The translations under genes were made by a program, and so were the position numbers. A stretch of DNA of 64,000 nt from Variovorax sp. RA8 (lineage in GTDB: Bacteria; Pseudomonadota; Gammaproteobacteria; Burkholderiales; Burkholderiaceae_C), in contig NZ_LR594662.1 of NCBI RefSeq assembly GCF_901827175.1, positions 3,286,001 through 3,350,000 on the forward strand, given 5' to 3'. The notes beneath the pieces are model-generated. The model worked only from the letters and a program-made list of their open reading frames with translations, did no database searches and was not told where the DNA came from. Shown piece by piece: positions 43,432 to 51,988 of the stretch (within the stretch, counting starts at the first letter, position 1; each line of letters opens with the position of its first letter).

Positions 43432-44409
43432 TCATTCCGGCTGGATCCCCGCCTCCTTGACCACCTTGCCCCATTTGACGAGGTCGGACTTGATCAGCGC
43501 GGCGTACTCCTGCGGCGTGCCGCCCTGGATCTCTATGCCGGCGGCCTCCAGCTTGGTCCGTACATCGGGCAGCTTCAGCGCCGCGTTGATTTCGGCATTG
43601 AGCTTGGCGATGATCGCCTTGGGTGTGCCGGCCGGCGCGAGGAAACCGCCGTTCGTATTGGCATCGTAGCCCTTGAATCCCTGTTCGTCCGCGGTGGGCA
43701 CGTCCGGCAGGGACCTTGTCCGTTTGCGCGTCGACACTGCAACCGCCCGCGCATTGCCGGCCTTCACCTGCGGCAGGATGGCGCTGATGGAGTCGATGTA
43801 GAGCGCGGTACGTCCGGCCAGCAGGTCCGGGTGCGCGGCGGATGAGCCCTTGTAGGGGACCAGCAGCATCTGCGCGCCGCTCGCCATGCGGAACATCTCG
43901 GCCGCCATTTCCTGCGCACTGCCGCGGCCGGAGGTGGCGACCTTGGCCTCATCCGGGTGGGCCTTCATCCATGCCACGAACTCGGGCAGCGTCTTGGCGG
44001 GAAGCTGCGGGTAGATGGCGAACACCAGCGGAACCTCGTGCGTGTAGACGATGGGCTCGAAGCTCTTCTCCGGATCCCAGCCGAGGTTCTTGAACAGGAA
44101 CTTGTTGGTGTTGTGGCTGCCACCCACGATGCCGATCGTGTAGCCATCAGGCACCGACTTGGCGAGGACGTCCGTGCCGAGGTTGTTGGACGCGCCGGGT
44201 CTGTTGTCGACGATCACCGGTTGACCCATCGACACCGCAAGCTTGTCTCCGACGACCCGGGCAATCATGTCGATCGCGCCGCCCGGTGGGGCGGGCACGA
44301 TGATCTTTATGGCGCGGGTCGGGTAAGCCGCCTCGGCCGATGACACGGTCGGTACGGCGGCCAGGGACGCCGAGACCGCAAGGATCTTGATCAGGGATAT
44401 GGGCTGCAT
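43432..44409 (-). CDS. Bug/TctC-family substrate-binding protein
   Basis: A 325-residue periplasmic receptor. The signal peptide is MQPISLIKILAVSASLAAV with cleavage near AEAA. The mature sequence has IKIIVPAPPGGAIDMIAR, VIVDNRPGASNN, PDGYTIGIVGG and LLVPYKGSSAAHPD. It is the last gene of a minus-strand operon and its start overlaps the broken FAH-family gene. It is one of two Bugs in this operon and may bind the substrate of the adjacent hydroxyacid dehydrogenase. Confidence 0.88.
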   Translation of the reverse strand: MQPISLIKILAVSASLAAVPTVSSAEAAYPTRAIKIIVPAPPGGAIDMIARVVGDKLAVSMGQPVIVDNRPGASNNLGTDVLAKSVPDGYTIGIVGGSHNTNKFLFKNLGWDPEKSFEPIVYTHEVPLVFAIYPQLPAKTLPEFVAWMKAHPDEAKVATSGRGSAQEMAAEMFRMASGAQMLLVPYKGSSAAHPDLLAGRTALYIDSISAILPQVKAGNARAVAVSTRKRTRSLPDVPTADEQGFKGYDANTNGGFLAPAGTPKAIIAKLNAEINAALKLPDVRTKLEAAGIEIQGGTPQEYAALIKSDLVKWGKVVKEAGIQPE

Positions 44410-44636
44410 GGAGGTCTCCTCTTCAGGGTGGTTCTGTCGTCTTGAAAGGCCGGCTTGTCGATGCCGGCGGGGAACTGCAATCGGCTCAGGCGCGCCCGTG
44501 TGTCGACCTGGCCCCAGGGGTAGTTGCGGCCGATGCAGAACACGCGACCGACCGGGAACACCGCCGTTGCGCGTTTCACCCGTAAAGTGGTCTGCGTTAC
44601 CGGCGGGATCACGAAGTCCGTCATGGCTTCGCTCAC
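44391..44636 (-). pseudogene. Truncated fumarylacetoacetate hydrolase (FAH)-family fragment
   Basis: A short frame of up to 81 residues. The first half (FVIPPVTQTTLRV, then FPVGRVFCIGRNYPW) matches the N-terminal part of FAH-family hydrolases, in which the FCIGRNY motif precedes the metal-binding core. The rest loses similarity and stops at 44391, leaving out the Glu/Asp metal ligands. It starts at GTG 44636 overlapping the preceding Bug stop, or ATG 44624. A large 3' deletion that fused the remnant to the next Bug gene start is the likely cause. Confidence 0.65.
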
Positions 44637-45604
44637 TCGACCGTGATGTTGCGGCTGCGGATGACCTGCGCGTAGCGGGCCCGGTCGTCGGCGATCAGCT
44701 TGGCGAACTCCTGCGGGAAGGTGGCGCGCGGCACGCCGCCCAGGCCCACGAAGCGCGCCTTGACCGCTTCGTCGGTCATCACCGCGCGCAGGTCAGCGGC
44801 GATCTTGTCCACGACCTCCCGCGGCGTGCCCGAAGGCGCCAGCAGGCCGATCCAGGAGATCGCGTTGAAGCCGGGGAGCACGCCCTCCGCCAGCGTGGGG
44901 ACTTCTGGAAACGCCGCAACGCGCTTGTCGCCGGTCACGCCGAGCGCGCGCAGCTTGCCCGCCTTGATGTGGCCGGAGGCCTCCAGGACTGTCATGAACG
45001 ACAGCTGCACATGGCCCGCGAGCAGATCGGCGATGGCCGGACCACCGCCGCGGTAGGGCACATGCAGGATGAAGGTACCGGTCTGGTCCTTGAACATCTC
45101 GGCCGCCAGGTGCGGCGCGCCGCCGGCGCCCGAACTGCTGTAGCTCATCTGGCCCGGCCTGGACTTGGCCAGCGCCACGAAGTCGGCCGCCGTCTTCGCC
45201 GGGATCGACGGATTGACCATCATCGCCAACGGCAGCTCGGCAACCAGGGAAACCGGGGCGAAGGCCTTGTCGGCGTCGTAGGGCAGCTTCGGGTACAGCA
45301 AGGGATTGATCGCCTGCGTTCCGATGTTGCCCAGCAGCAGCGTGTAGCCATCCGGCTTGGACTTGGCGACGAAGTCGGCACCGATCTGTCCGGCGGCACC
45401 GCCCCTGTTCTCCACGACGACAGGTTGGCCCCAGCGCCGGCTCAATTGCTCGGCGATGACGCGGCCGCCGGTGTCGGTCCCGCCACCCGGCGGGAACGGC
45501 ACCACCAGCGTCACGGGGCGGGCGGGAAAGGTCTGCGCGAAGGCGGGCGCGTGGATGGCGCAGAGGGCAATGGCGAAGGGGATCGCAAGGCTTCGAATGA
45601 ACAA
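44633..45604 (-). CDS. Bug/TctC-family substrate-binding protein
   Basis: A 323-residue periplasmic receptor. The signal peptide is MFIRSLAIPFAIALCAIHAP with cleavage near AFAQ. The mature part has VTLVVPFPPGGGTDTGGR, VVVENRGGAAGQ, PDGYTLLLGN and HVPYRGGGPA. It follows the D-2-hydroxyacid dehydrogenase gene with a 51-bp gap and overlaps the FAH remnant. The mature domain is only distantly similar to the Bug 0.2 kb downstream, so a recent tandem duplication is unlikely. Confidence 0.88.
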   Translation of the reverse strand: MFIRSLAIPFAIALCAIHAPAFAQTFPARPVTLVVPFPPGGGTDTGGRVIAEQLSRRWGQPVVVENRGGAAGQIGADFVAKSKPDGYTLLLGNIGTQAINPLLYPKLPYDADKAFAPVSLVAELPLAMMVNPSIPAKTAADFVALAKSRPGQMSYSSSGAGGAPHLAAEMFKDQTGTFILHVPYRGGGPAIADLLAGHVQLSFMTVLEASGHIKAGKLRALGVTGDKRVAAFPEVPTLAEGVLPGFNAISWIGLLAPSGTPREVVDKIAADLRAVMTDEAVKARFVGLGGVPRATFPQEFAKLIADDRARYAQVIRSRNITVE

Positions 45605-45655
45605 GGTCGTGTCTCCGTGTGGGTCGGGTGCGGTTGCTGGGTCGAACGCAGGGGT

Positions 45656-46609
45656 TCAGGTGGTCAGACTCATCGCCGGGCGCTCGCCTCTCAGGGCCTG
45701 CGCAACGCTGGCCAGCACCATCTCGGCCATGGCGGTACGCGTCTCCCAGGTCGCGCTGGCCCGGTGGGCCTGCAGGGTCACGCTGTCGGACTGGCGCAGC
45801 GCCAGCGGCACGCGCGGCTCGTCGACGAAGACGTCCAGGCCTGCACCCGCAATGCGGCCGTCGGCCAGCGCTTGTGTCAGGTCGGCCTCGTTGACGAGCC
45901 GGCCGCGGGCGACGTTGACCAGGAAGCCACGCGGTCCCAGCGCGTCGAGCACGGCCGCATTGACGAAGGCTTCGGCCTGGTCCGCAGCGGCGCACAGCAC
46001 GAGCGCGTCCGATTCGCGCGCCAGATCCACCAGGCTGGGCATGAAGCGGTGCGCGACGTCGTCCATGACGCGGAGGTCGGTATAGCGGATGGGGCAACCG
46101 AAGGCGGCCGCCCGCGCTGCCACGGCGCGGCCCACCCGGCCCATTCCGACGATGCCGACGCGCATGCCGCTGAACCGGCGGGCGAGCGGAATGGCGCCGG
46201 GCTGGGGATGAAGCTCCCACTGGCCGTCTCGCACGAAACGGTCGCCGGCGCACAGGTTTCGGCAAGCCGCGATCAGCAAGCCGATGGCCAGGTCGGCCAC
46301 GTCTTCCGTCAGCGCGCCCAGTGTTGCGGTGACGGGCAGGCCGCGATCCCGGCAGTACGCCAGATCCACGGCGTCGGTGCCGACGCCATTGACGGCCACC
46401 ACCTTCAGGCCAGGCAATTGATCCAGCATCGCTCGCGAAACGCCGGTGTGCCCGCCGGTGATCACGGCGTCGATCGACGCGCCGTGTTCACGCAGCCAGG
46501 CCTCCGGATCGGTTGCCTCGAAGTGCTTGTGGACGACGTAGAGCGACGCGAGCTTGTCGTTGATGGCAGGGATCAGGATCGGATTGAGTTGAAGGACTTG
46601 GGGTTTCAT
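45656..46609 (-). CDS. D-2-hydroxyacid dehydrogenase family protein
   Basis: A 317-residue NAD(P)-dependent dehydrogenase of the glyoxylate/hydroxypyruvate reductase type. The substrate loop is NGVGTDAVDL, the Rossmann motif is VGIVGMGRVGRAVA, and VNVARGRLVNEADL and AGLDVFVDEP are conserved (Arg and Glu of the catalytic trio). The catalytic His lies in LQAHRASATWET, where relatives read PHxGSATxET. It reduces a 2-oxo acid or oxidises a D-2-hydroxy acid. It heads the operon with the two Bugs. Confidence 0.9.
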   Translation of the reverse strand: MKPQVLQLNPILIPAINDKLASLYVVHKHFEATDPEAWLREHGASIDAVITGGHTGVSRAMLDQLPGLKVVAVNGVGTDAVDLAYCRDRGLPVTATLGALTEDVADLAIGLLIAACRNLCAGDRFVRDGQWELHPQPGAIPLARRFSGMRVGIVGMGRVGRAVAARAAAFGCPIRYTDLRVMDDVAHRFMPSLVDLARESDALVLCAAADQAEAFVNAAVLDALGPRGFLVNVARGRLVNEADLTQALADGRIAGAGLDVFVDEPRVPLALRQSDSVTLQAHRASATWETRTAMAEMVLASVAQALRGERPAMSLTT

Positions 46610-46672
46610 TCACTGTTCGCGCAGAGTGGCTGGAGTTGGGTACATGCTAGTAATGGATTGACGGATTGGTCA

Positions 46673-46695
46673 ATATTGATCTATATAATCAATAT
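46673..46695. promoter_or_regulatory. Palindromic operator in divergent promoter region
   Basis: A perfect 8-bp inverted repeat, ATATTGAT (46673-46680) and ATCAATAT (46688-46695), with the 7-bp spacer CTATATA. It sits in a short AT-rich block within the 111-bp region between the hydroxyacid dehydrogenase (minus) and the HTH-citrate synthase (plus). Extra ATTGAC and ATTGGTCAA half-like elements lie just upstream, and TATAAT is present inside the block. A site controlling both genes is likely. Confidence 0.6.
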
Positions 46696-46720
46696 AAATT
46701 AACTCCCGTTCGGCACCGCC

Positions 46721-47878
46721 ATGGCTTCCTGGATTTCGATGAACGAGGCGTGCAAGCTTCTGGGTGTGCAGCCTCAGACGGTCTACGCGTACGTGAGCCG
46801 CGGCAAGCTGGAAGTCATGCCCGACCCGGCCGATACGCGGCGCAGCCTCTACCGTGCCGAAGACGTTGCCCGCTTGGCCAAACGGAAACAGGCTGGTCGC
46901 AAGCACGAGACGCTGGCCGCCAATACCTTGTTCGGTTCGGAGCCCAGCATCCCAACGGCGCTTTGTGCGTTTTCTCGCGGGCGCCTGTACTACCGAGGTC
47001 GGGATGCGGTGAGCGCGGCGCGGACGGCGCAACTGGAAGATGTGGCTCAACTGTTGTGGGGCGCCGAGCACGCCGTCGATTTCTCTTCCTCGACGCCAAT
47101 GCGCTCAGGCAATCCTGGGCGGGAGGCGGCATTCGCCGCCTTGGCCAGCCTGGCGGCCGCTGGGCATTCCACCGGCGGACGTCTGACCCGAGTGCTGCAC
47201 GCCGAGGGCCAGAGTCTCGTAGGTCAGTTGGCCAATGCGTTCGGCGCCTCGCCAGGACGCGAACCTCTGCATCTGCGCTTTGCCAAAGGGTGGAAGCAAT
47301 CTTCCAAGGTGGCTGATCTGCTGCGAACGGCCATGGTGTTGCTGGCCGATCATGAACTGACCAGTTCAGCCTTTGTCGCGCGCATTGCCGCTTCCACAGG
47401 TGCCTCGTTGCCGGCATGCCTCCTGGCCGGATTGACCACTCTCTCCGGCCCCTTGCATGGAGATGCCTCAGGGCGCGTCCGGGCGCTGTTCAGCGAGGTG
47501 GAACGACTGGGTGAGGACAAGGTGCTGGCCCACTACTTGTCGAACGGCTTGTCGCTGGCAGGATTTGGCCATCCCCTCTATCCCGACGGCGATCCGCGTG
47601 CGGCTGCATTGCTGGCTTTGTTCGAGCCTCCCAAGGTGATCGCGCGCTTCATGGCAAAGGTGCCGAAGCTGACCGGGTTGCAGCCCAACATCGACGTCGC
47701 TCTGGCCGCCCTGGTCGCTCACCACCGACTTCCTGCCGATGCGGCCTTTGGCCTGTTCGCAACGGCGCGTAGCGTCGGGCTGTTGGCGCACAGCCTGGAG
47801 CAACTGGGCGTGGCGCAGGTCATCCGCCCGCGCGGGCGCTATGTAGGCCCGCTGCCCGAACCGCATGACTGTGCCTAG
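46721..47878 (+). CDS. Citrate-synthase-like protein with N-terminal helix-turn-helix
   Basis: A 385-residue fusion. Residues 1-60 are an excisionase/MerR-type HTH (SMNEACKLLGVQPQTVYAYVSRGKL with the YRAEDVARLAKRK wing). Residues about 75-385 are citrate synthase: LSGPLHGDASGR (His), GFGHPLYPDGDPRAAALL (catalytic His motif) and LQPNIDVALAAL (Asp), so the triad His-His-Asp seems kept. It could be an enzyme that also regulates, or a sensor using the citrate synthase fold. It is divergent from the operon at 43432-46609 and convergent with ampR, overlapping it by 59 bases. Confidence 0.85.
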   Translation: MASWISMNEACKLLGVQPQTVYAYVSRGKLEVMPDPADTRRSLYRAEDVARLAKRKQAGRKHETLAANTLFGSEPSIPTALCAFSRGRLYYRGRDAVSAARTAQLEDVAQLLWGAEHAVDFSSSTPMRSGNPGREAAFAALASLAAAGHSTGGRLTRVLHAEGQSLVGQLANAFGASPGREPLHLRFAKGWKQSSKVADLLRTAMVLLADHELTSSAFVARIAASTGASLPACLLAGLTTLSGPLHGDASGRVRALFSEVERLGEDKVLAHYLSNGLSLAGFGHPLYPDGDPRAAALLALFEPPKVIARFMAKVPKLTGLQPNIDVALAALVAHHRLPADAAFGLFATARSVGLLAHSLEQLGVAQVIRPRGRYVGPLPEPHDCA

Positions 47879-48743
47879 TGGAACAGTAGTCGGCCAGCCA
47901 GCGGCGGAAGGCCTCCATGGCGGCGCTGGGCTTTCTCGACTTGAGCCGCACGAGCCAGTAGCTGCCGGTCGTCACCTCGGTCGAAAGCGGTCGCACGAGC
48001 CGGCTCTCGTCCAGTTCGCGTTCGAACATCGAGGCCGGCGCGAGCGCCACGCCGGCACCCTGCATGGCGGCTTCCACCATCAGCCGCGAGGAATCGAACA
48101 CCGGCCCGCGGATCGCCGGGCAGGCAGCGCCGGCCGCCGCGAACCAGGCAGGCCAGTCCTCGCTACGGTAGGAACGCAGCAGCGTCTGCGGCGCCAGGTC
48201 CCGGGGCTTGGCGATGCGCGCAGCGATCGCCGGCGCGCACAGAACCGAGAGCGGCGCCGCCATCAGGTGCTCGGCCTTCAGGCCGGGCCAGTTGCCGTCG
48301 CCGAAGCGGATCGCACAGTCCAGCCCCTCGCCCGCCAGGTCGACTACGTTGTTGTGCGTCATCAGCCGCAGGTCGACGAAGGGGCAGCTTTGCTGGAACA
48401 GCCTCAGCCGCGGCAGCAGCCAGCCGACGGCGAAGGTGCCCACCACCCCCACCGTGAGCACCTCGAAGAAGTGGCCGTTGTCGAACTGCTGGACCACCGC
48501 CTCCATGCGACCGAAGGACTCGGCCAGCACCGGCAGCAGCGCGTGGCCCTCGTCGCTGAGCGCCAGCCCGCGCGGCAGGCGTCGGAACAGCGCCACGCCC
48601 AGCCGGGCCTCGAGACCGCGCACCTGCTGGCTGACCGCGGCCTGCGTCACGTTCAGCTCGGCCGCCGCCAGCGTGAAGCTCAGGTGGCGCGCCGAGGATT
48701 CGAAGGCGCGCAGTGCGTTCAGAGGAAGATGGGTGCGAGCCAT
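47820..48743 (-). CDS. ampR: LysR-family regulator of beta-lactamase (AmpR type)
   Basis: A 307-residue LTTR. The N-terminal RTHLPLNALRAFESSARHLS and VTQAAVSQQVRGLEARLG are strongly AmpR-like, followed by LFRRLPRGLALSDEG. AmpR senses muropeptides through the effector domain and activates the divergent beta-lactamase. It is divergent from the class A beta-lactamase gene, the standard ampR-bla pair of inducible systems. The C-terminal end overlaps the convergent HTH-citrate synthase gene. Confidence 0.88.
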   Translation of the reverse strand: MARTHLPLNALRAFESSARHLSFTLAAAELNVTQAAVSQQVRGLEARLGVALFRRLPRGLALSDEGHALLPVLAESFGRMEAVVQQFDNGHFFEVLTVGVVGTFAVGWLLPRLRLFQQSCPFVDLRLMTHNNVVDLAGEGLDCAIRFGDGNWPGLKAEHLMAAPLSVLCAPAIAARIAKPRDLAPQTLLRSYRSEDWPAWFAAAGAACPAIRGPVFDSSRLMVEAAMQGAGVALAPASMFERELDESRLVRPLSTEVTTGSYWLVRLKSRKPSAAMEAFRRWLADYCSTRHSHAVRAAGLHSARAGG

Positions 48744-48750
48744 AAGATTT

Positions 48751-48762
48751 TCTTGTGCAAGA
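48751..48762. promoter_or_regulatory. Candidate AmpR/LysR box between ampR and the beta-lactamase
   Basis: TCTTG (48751-48755) and CAAGA (48758-48762) form an inverted repeat around TG in the 90-bp divergent region, near the ampR start. A second imperfect repeat (CAGCAAA ... TTTGTGCTG) follows at about 48763-48786. Such dyads are typical LysR targets. Position and context support an AmpR site; binding is inference. Confidence 0.45.
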
Positions 48763-48833
48763 CAGCAAATACTATCGTTTGTGCTGCCACCTCAGATCAC
48801 GGAAAGTCGCTGCTTTTCAGGAGCAGCATCCCC

Positions 48834-49715
48834 ATGATTCAACGACGTCAATTCGCAGGCGCCCTTCTTCTTCCGCTGGCCGCCGTTTCCTTCGACATCC
48901 ACGCCGACGGCCGCCCGGACCTCGCGCGGCAGTTTGCCGGGATCGAGAAAAAGACCGGCGGACGCCTCGGCGTCCATGTGCTGGACACCGCCAACGGCCG
49001 GCGTGCCGGCCATCGCCAGGACGAACGCTTCGCCATGTGCAGCACCTTCAAGTTCCTCGCCGCGGCGCTGGTGCTGGCACGGGTGGACCAAGGCAAGGAA
49101 AAGCTGGATCGCCGCCTCACCTACTCGCGCCAGGAACTCGCGCCTCATTCACCGGCGACGGAGAAACACGCGGGCGGCGATGGCATGACGATGGCGCAGT
49201 TGTGCGAGGCCACCATCACGCTCAGCGACAACACCGCCGCCAATCTGATGCTGGCGAGCTTCGGCGGGCCCGCGGGCCTGACCGCCTACATGCGCTCGCT
49301 CGGCGACCCGCACACGCGGCTCGATCGCATCGAGCCCGGCCTCAACGAGGCCCGTGCAGGCGATCCGCGTGACACCACAACGCCTGCCGCCATGGTGGGC
49401 AGCATGCAAAAGATTCTCTTGGGCGATGCGCTCTCGCCGGGCTCGCGCGCCCTGCTGCTGCAGTGGCTGGACGACAACAAGACCGGCGGCGAGCGCATCC
49501 GCGCCGGCCTGCCGGCGGACTGGAAGGTGGGCGACAAGACCGGCACGGGCGAGAACGGCGCGGCCAACGACATCGCGATCCTGCGCCCGCCGGGGCGCCC
49601 GCCCATCCTGCTGTCTGTGTACCTGACGGAGACGAAGGCCTCGATGGCGGATCGCAACGCGGCCCATGCGGCCGTCGCGGCGGCGGTCGCGGCCTGGGTC
49701 GGCAGGGGGGCGTGA
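48834..49715 (+). CDS. Class A beta-lactamase (inducible, L2/PenA-like)
   Basis: A 293-residue serine beta-lactamase. The N-terminus MIQRRQFAGALLLPLAAVSF is a Tat-like signal peptide. Catalytic elements are Ser70 and Lys73 in MCSTFKF, SDN (131-133), Glu167 in EPGLNEA and KTG at 235-237 in DKTGTGENGAANDIA. It hydrolyses beta-lactams in the periplasm. Cys69 is present but the 238-type Cys of carbapenemases is not. The ribosome site CAGGAG lies 11 bases before ATG 48834. Divergent ampR indicates inducible expression. Confidence 0.92.
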   Translation: MIQRRQFAGALLLPLAAVSFDIHADGRPDLARQFAGIEKKTGGRLGVHVLDTANGRRAGHRQDERFAMCSTFKFLAAALVLARVDQGKEKLDRRLTYSRQELAPHSPATEKHAGGDGMTMAQLCEATITLSDNTAANLMLASFGGPAGLTAYMRSLGDPHTRLDRIEPGLNEARAGDPRDTTTPAAMVGSMQKILLGDALSPGSRALLLQWLDDNKTGGERIRAGLPADWKVGDKTGTGENGAANDIAILRPPGRPPILLSVYLTETKASMADRNAAHAAVAAAVAAWVGRGA

Positions 49716-49759
49716 CGGCCCATTCACCAGCGCCGGCCAGGGAGCTCACGCAAGCCGCG

Positions 49760-50170
49760 TCACACCGCTTGCGGCGCACTGCCGCCCAGGCTTGCGCAGG
49801 CGCGGCGCAAGCGCTCCTCGGCCGAGTCCGCCACGCGCTTGACCTCGGGATTGCCGACCAGATTCACCATGACCTGCGGGTCGAGAAAGCCGACCACCAC
49901 CCGGTCCGTTGCTTCCTCGCGCACGGTCACGTTGCACGGCAGCAGCAGCCCGATGTCCGCCGAGGCCTGGAGCGCCTGGTGCGCCAGCGGTGGGTTGCAC
50001 GCGCCCAGGATGCGGTATGGGGGCATTTCCACGCCAAGCTTTTCCTTCATGGCGCGCTGAACGTCGATGTCGCTGAGCACGCCGAAGCCTTCGGCCTTCA
50101 ACGCGGCGATGGTCTTGGAAAGCGCTTCGTCGAAGGACGAACCGACGAGCGTCGTGGTGAATCCATACAT
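49760..50170 (-). CDS. DUF302-domain protein
   Basis: A 136-residue protein. The pattern GFTTTLVGSSFDEALSKTIAALKAEGFGVLSDIDV, RILGACNPPLAHQALQAS and GLLLPCNVTVRE is that of DUF302 proteins, whose ferredoxin-like fold has an unknown role, often near metal or stress genes. It lies 33 bases after the arsA gene in the same direction, so the two form an operon. Confidence 0.85.
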   Translation of the reverse strand: MYGFTTTLVGSSFDEALSKTIAALKAEGFGVLSDIDVQRAMKEKLGVEMPPYRILGACNPPLAHQALQASADIGLLLPCNVTVREEATDRVVVGFLDPQVMVNLVGNPEVKRVADSAEERLRRACASLGGSAPQAV

Positions 50171-50203
50171 GGGAACCTCCGTGGCGGGATGAATGGGATG
50201 GTT

Positions 50204-51988
50204 TCAGATGCGGCCTGCCGGCGTGCACGATCCTTCGGTGACCAGCTTGGACAACTCGGCGAATCCGATCGGGGGGCGGGTCAGCCAGGGAAGCGTGAAG
50301 ATGCGCTTGGCCAATCCGGTCGACATGCGCTCCATCTGCTTGCGTTCACCCGCCAATCGCGCCCCCAGCAGTGGGTCGCGAGTGCCGGCGGCCAGAACGC
50401 TCTTGTTGAGGACCCACGCATAGGGCTCGATACCGGCGCGGCGCAGGTCATCCTGCAATGCAGCGGCTTGGGAAACCGGGGTCACTTCCGGCAGCGTCAC
50501 CAGGATGATCCTGGTGTACGCAGCGTCCTGCAGCCTCATCAGGGGCGTGACGACGCGAGCGCTTCCGTGCCCCTCGAACTCCCGCACCATCTGCCGGTGG
50601 TAGGCGCCCGTGGCGTCCATCAGCAGCAGCGAATGCCCGGTGGGCGCCGTGTCCAGCACCACGAAGGCGCTGCGCGCTTCGCTGACGATGCGCGAGAAGG
50701 CGTGGAACACGGCCACCTCCTCGGTGCACGGCGATCGCAGGTCTTCGAGCAACAGCGCTTGCTCCTGCGCGCTGAGACCAGGTGACCTGGCGGCCATGAT
50801 CTTGTCGACGTAGCGCTCGGTCTCTGCCTTGGGGTCGATGCGGTCCACACGCAAGCCCTCCACCTCGCCGTCGAGCGTTGCCGACAAGTGAGCCGCCGGG
50901 TCGGTGGTGCTCAGATGAACGGTCTTGCCGCGCTGGAGCAGGCCAAGCGCCAACGCGGCGGCCACCGTCGTCTTGCCGACGCCGCCCTTGCCCATCACCA
51001 TGATCAGCCCGCGGTCCGCCGCGGCGAGTTCGTCTGCCAGCGCATCCAGGCCCTGCAGCGGGACCGTGATCTCGGCTGCCACAGTCTCGCCGGTCAGGCT
51101 CGGGGCACCTGCGTCGCCGAGCAGCGCACGCAACGCGGGCAGGCCAACCACATCGAACGCTCGCAATGGCACGCTGTCTTGCGGCAAGGCACGCAGGGAC
51201 GCAGGCATTTCCACCAGGGCCTGCCGGCCCATGGCCTCGATGGCGCGTGCCACCGCATCCGTGGAGTCGCTGGCGCGGAACACGCCGTTGATGGCGAGGC
51301 GCTGATTGTTCAGGCCAAGCGCATGCAACTCGTCCGATGTGCGCGCCGCTTCGGTGATCGCGCCCTTGTCAGGTCGGGTCACCAGGACAACCGTGGTCCG
51401 CGCCGGATCGCTCAAAGCCTCCAGCGCAGCCTTGAAGCGCGTCTCCTGCATCTTCAATCCCGAATGCGGGCCCAGGCAGGACGCGCCACGGTCGTTGCCG
51501 GCCAGGAACCCGCTCCATGCCTTTGGAAGGCTGAGCAAGCGCAGCGTGTGCCCTGTCGGGGCCGTGTCGAAGACGATGTGGTCGAAGTCTGCCGCGCCGT
51601 CGGACAAGAGGGATGCAAACTCGTCGAAAGACGCGATCTCGGTCGTGCAGGCGCCCGACAGCTGTTCGCGCACGGTCGAGAGTTCGGCTTCGCTCGCGGC
51701 GCCGGCGGCCATCTGCCCCAGGACCCGCTGCCGATAGGACTCGGCCGCGGCGCCGGGGTCGATGTTGAGCACCGACAGGCCGCGAGCTCCAGCCACGGGC
51801 GTCGGTGTGTTGCGCAGTTCGATGCCCAGCATCTCATCCAGATTGGAAGCCGCGTCGGTACTGACGAGCAGGACCGATTTGCCCGAATCCGCCAGCGCCA
51901 GTGCAGCCGCTGTGGACAGGGACGTCTTTCCGACGCCACCCTTGCCGGTGAAGAACAGATGACGGGTGGCCTGCCTCAGAAATCCCAT
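50204..51988 (-). CDS. arsA: Arsenite/antimonite-stimulated ATPase ArsA
   Basis: A 594-residue tandem ATPase. Each half has the P-loop (GKGGVGKT at 15-22 and 333-340) and the DTAPTGHTLRLL switch (first half at about 141-152; second DTAPTGHSLLLM). The three metal-binding cysteines of ArsA are present: Cys114 (ACTTEIASF), Cys171 (GASCLGPH) and Cys421 (SPCTEEVAV). ArsA normally powers ArsB efflux, but no arsB, arsD or arsR is next to it. ATG 51988 aligns with known ArsA; ATG 51994 and a longer open frame to 52141 exist. It is followed by the DUF302 gene. Confidence 0.9.
   Translation of the reverse strand: MGFLRQATRHLFFTGKGGVGKTSLSTAAALALADSGKSVLLVSTDAASNLDEMLGIELRNTPTPVAGARGLSVLNIDPGAAAESYRQRVLGQMAAGAASEAELSTVREQLSGACTTEIASFDEFASLLSDGAADFDHIVFDTAPTGHTLRLLSLPKAWSGFLAGNDRGASCLGPHSGLKMQETRFKAALEALSDPARTTVVLVTRPDKGAITEAARTSDELHALGLNNQRLAINGVFRASDSTDAVARAIEAMGRQALVEMPASLRALPQDSVPLRAFDVVGLPALRALLGDAGAPSLTGETVAAEITVPLQGLDALADELAAADRGLIMVMGKGGVGKTTVAAALALGLLQRGKTVHLSTTDPAAHLSATLDGEVEGLRVDRIDPKAETERYVDKIMAARSPGLSAQEQALLLEDLRSPCTEEVAVFHAFSRIVSEARSAFVVLDTAPTGHSLLLMDATGAYHRQMVREFEGHGSARVVTPLMRLQDAAYTRIILVTLPEVTPVSQAAALQDDLRRAGIEPYAWVLNKSVLAAGTRDPLLGARLAGERKQMERMSTGLAKRIFTLPWLTRPPIGFAELSKLVTEGSCTPAGRI

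Noticed and set aside
48834..49715. Carbapenemase call for the class A beta-lactamase
   Set aside because: Cys69 is present but the partner Cys at position 238 is absent (KTGTGENG), so the disulfide typical of class A carbapenemases is not supported.
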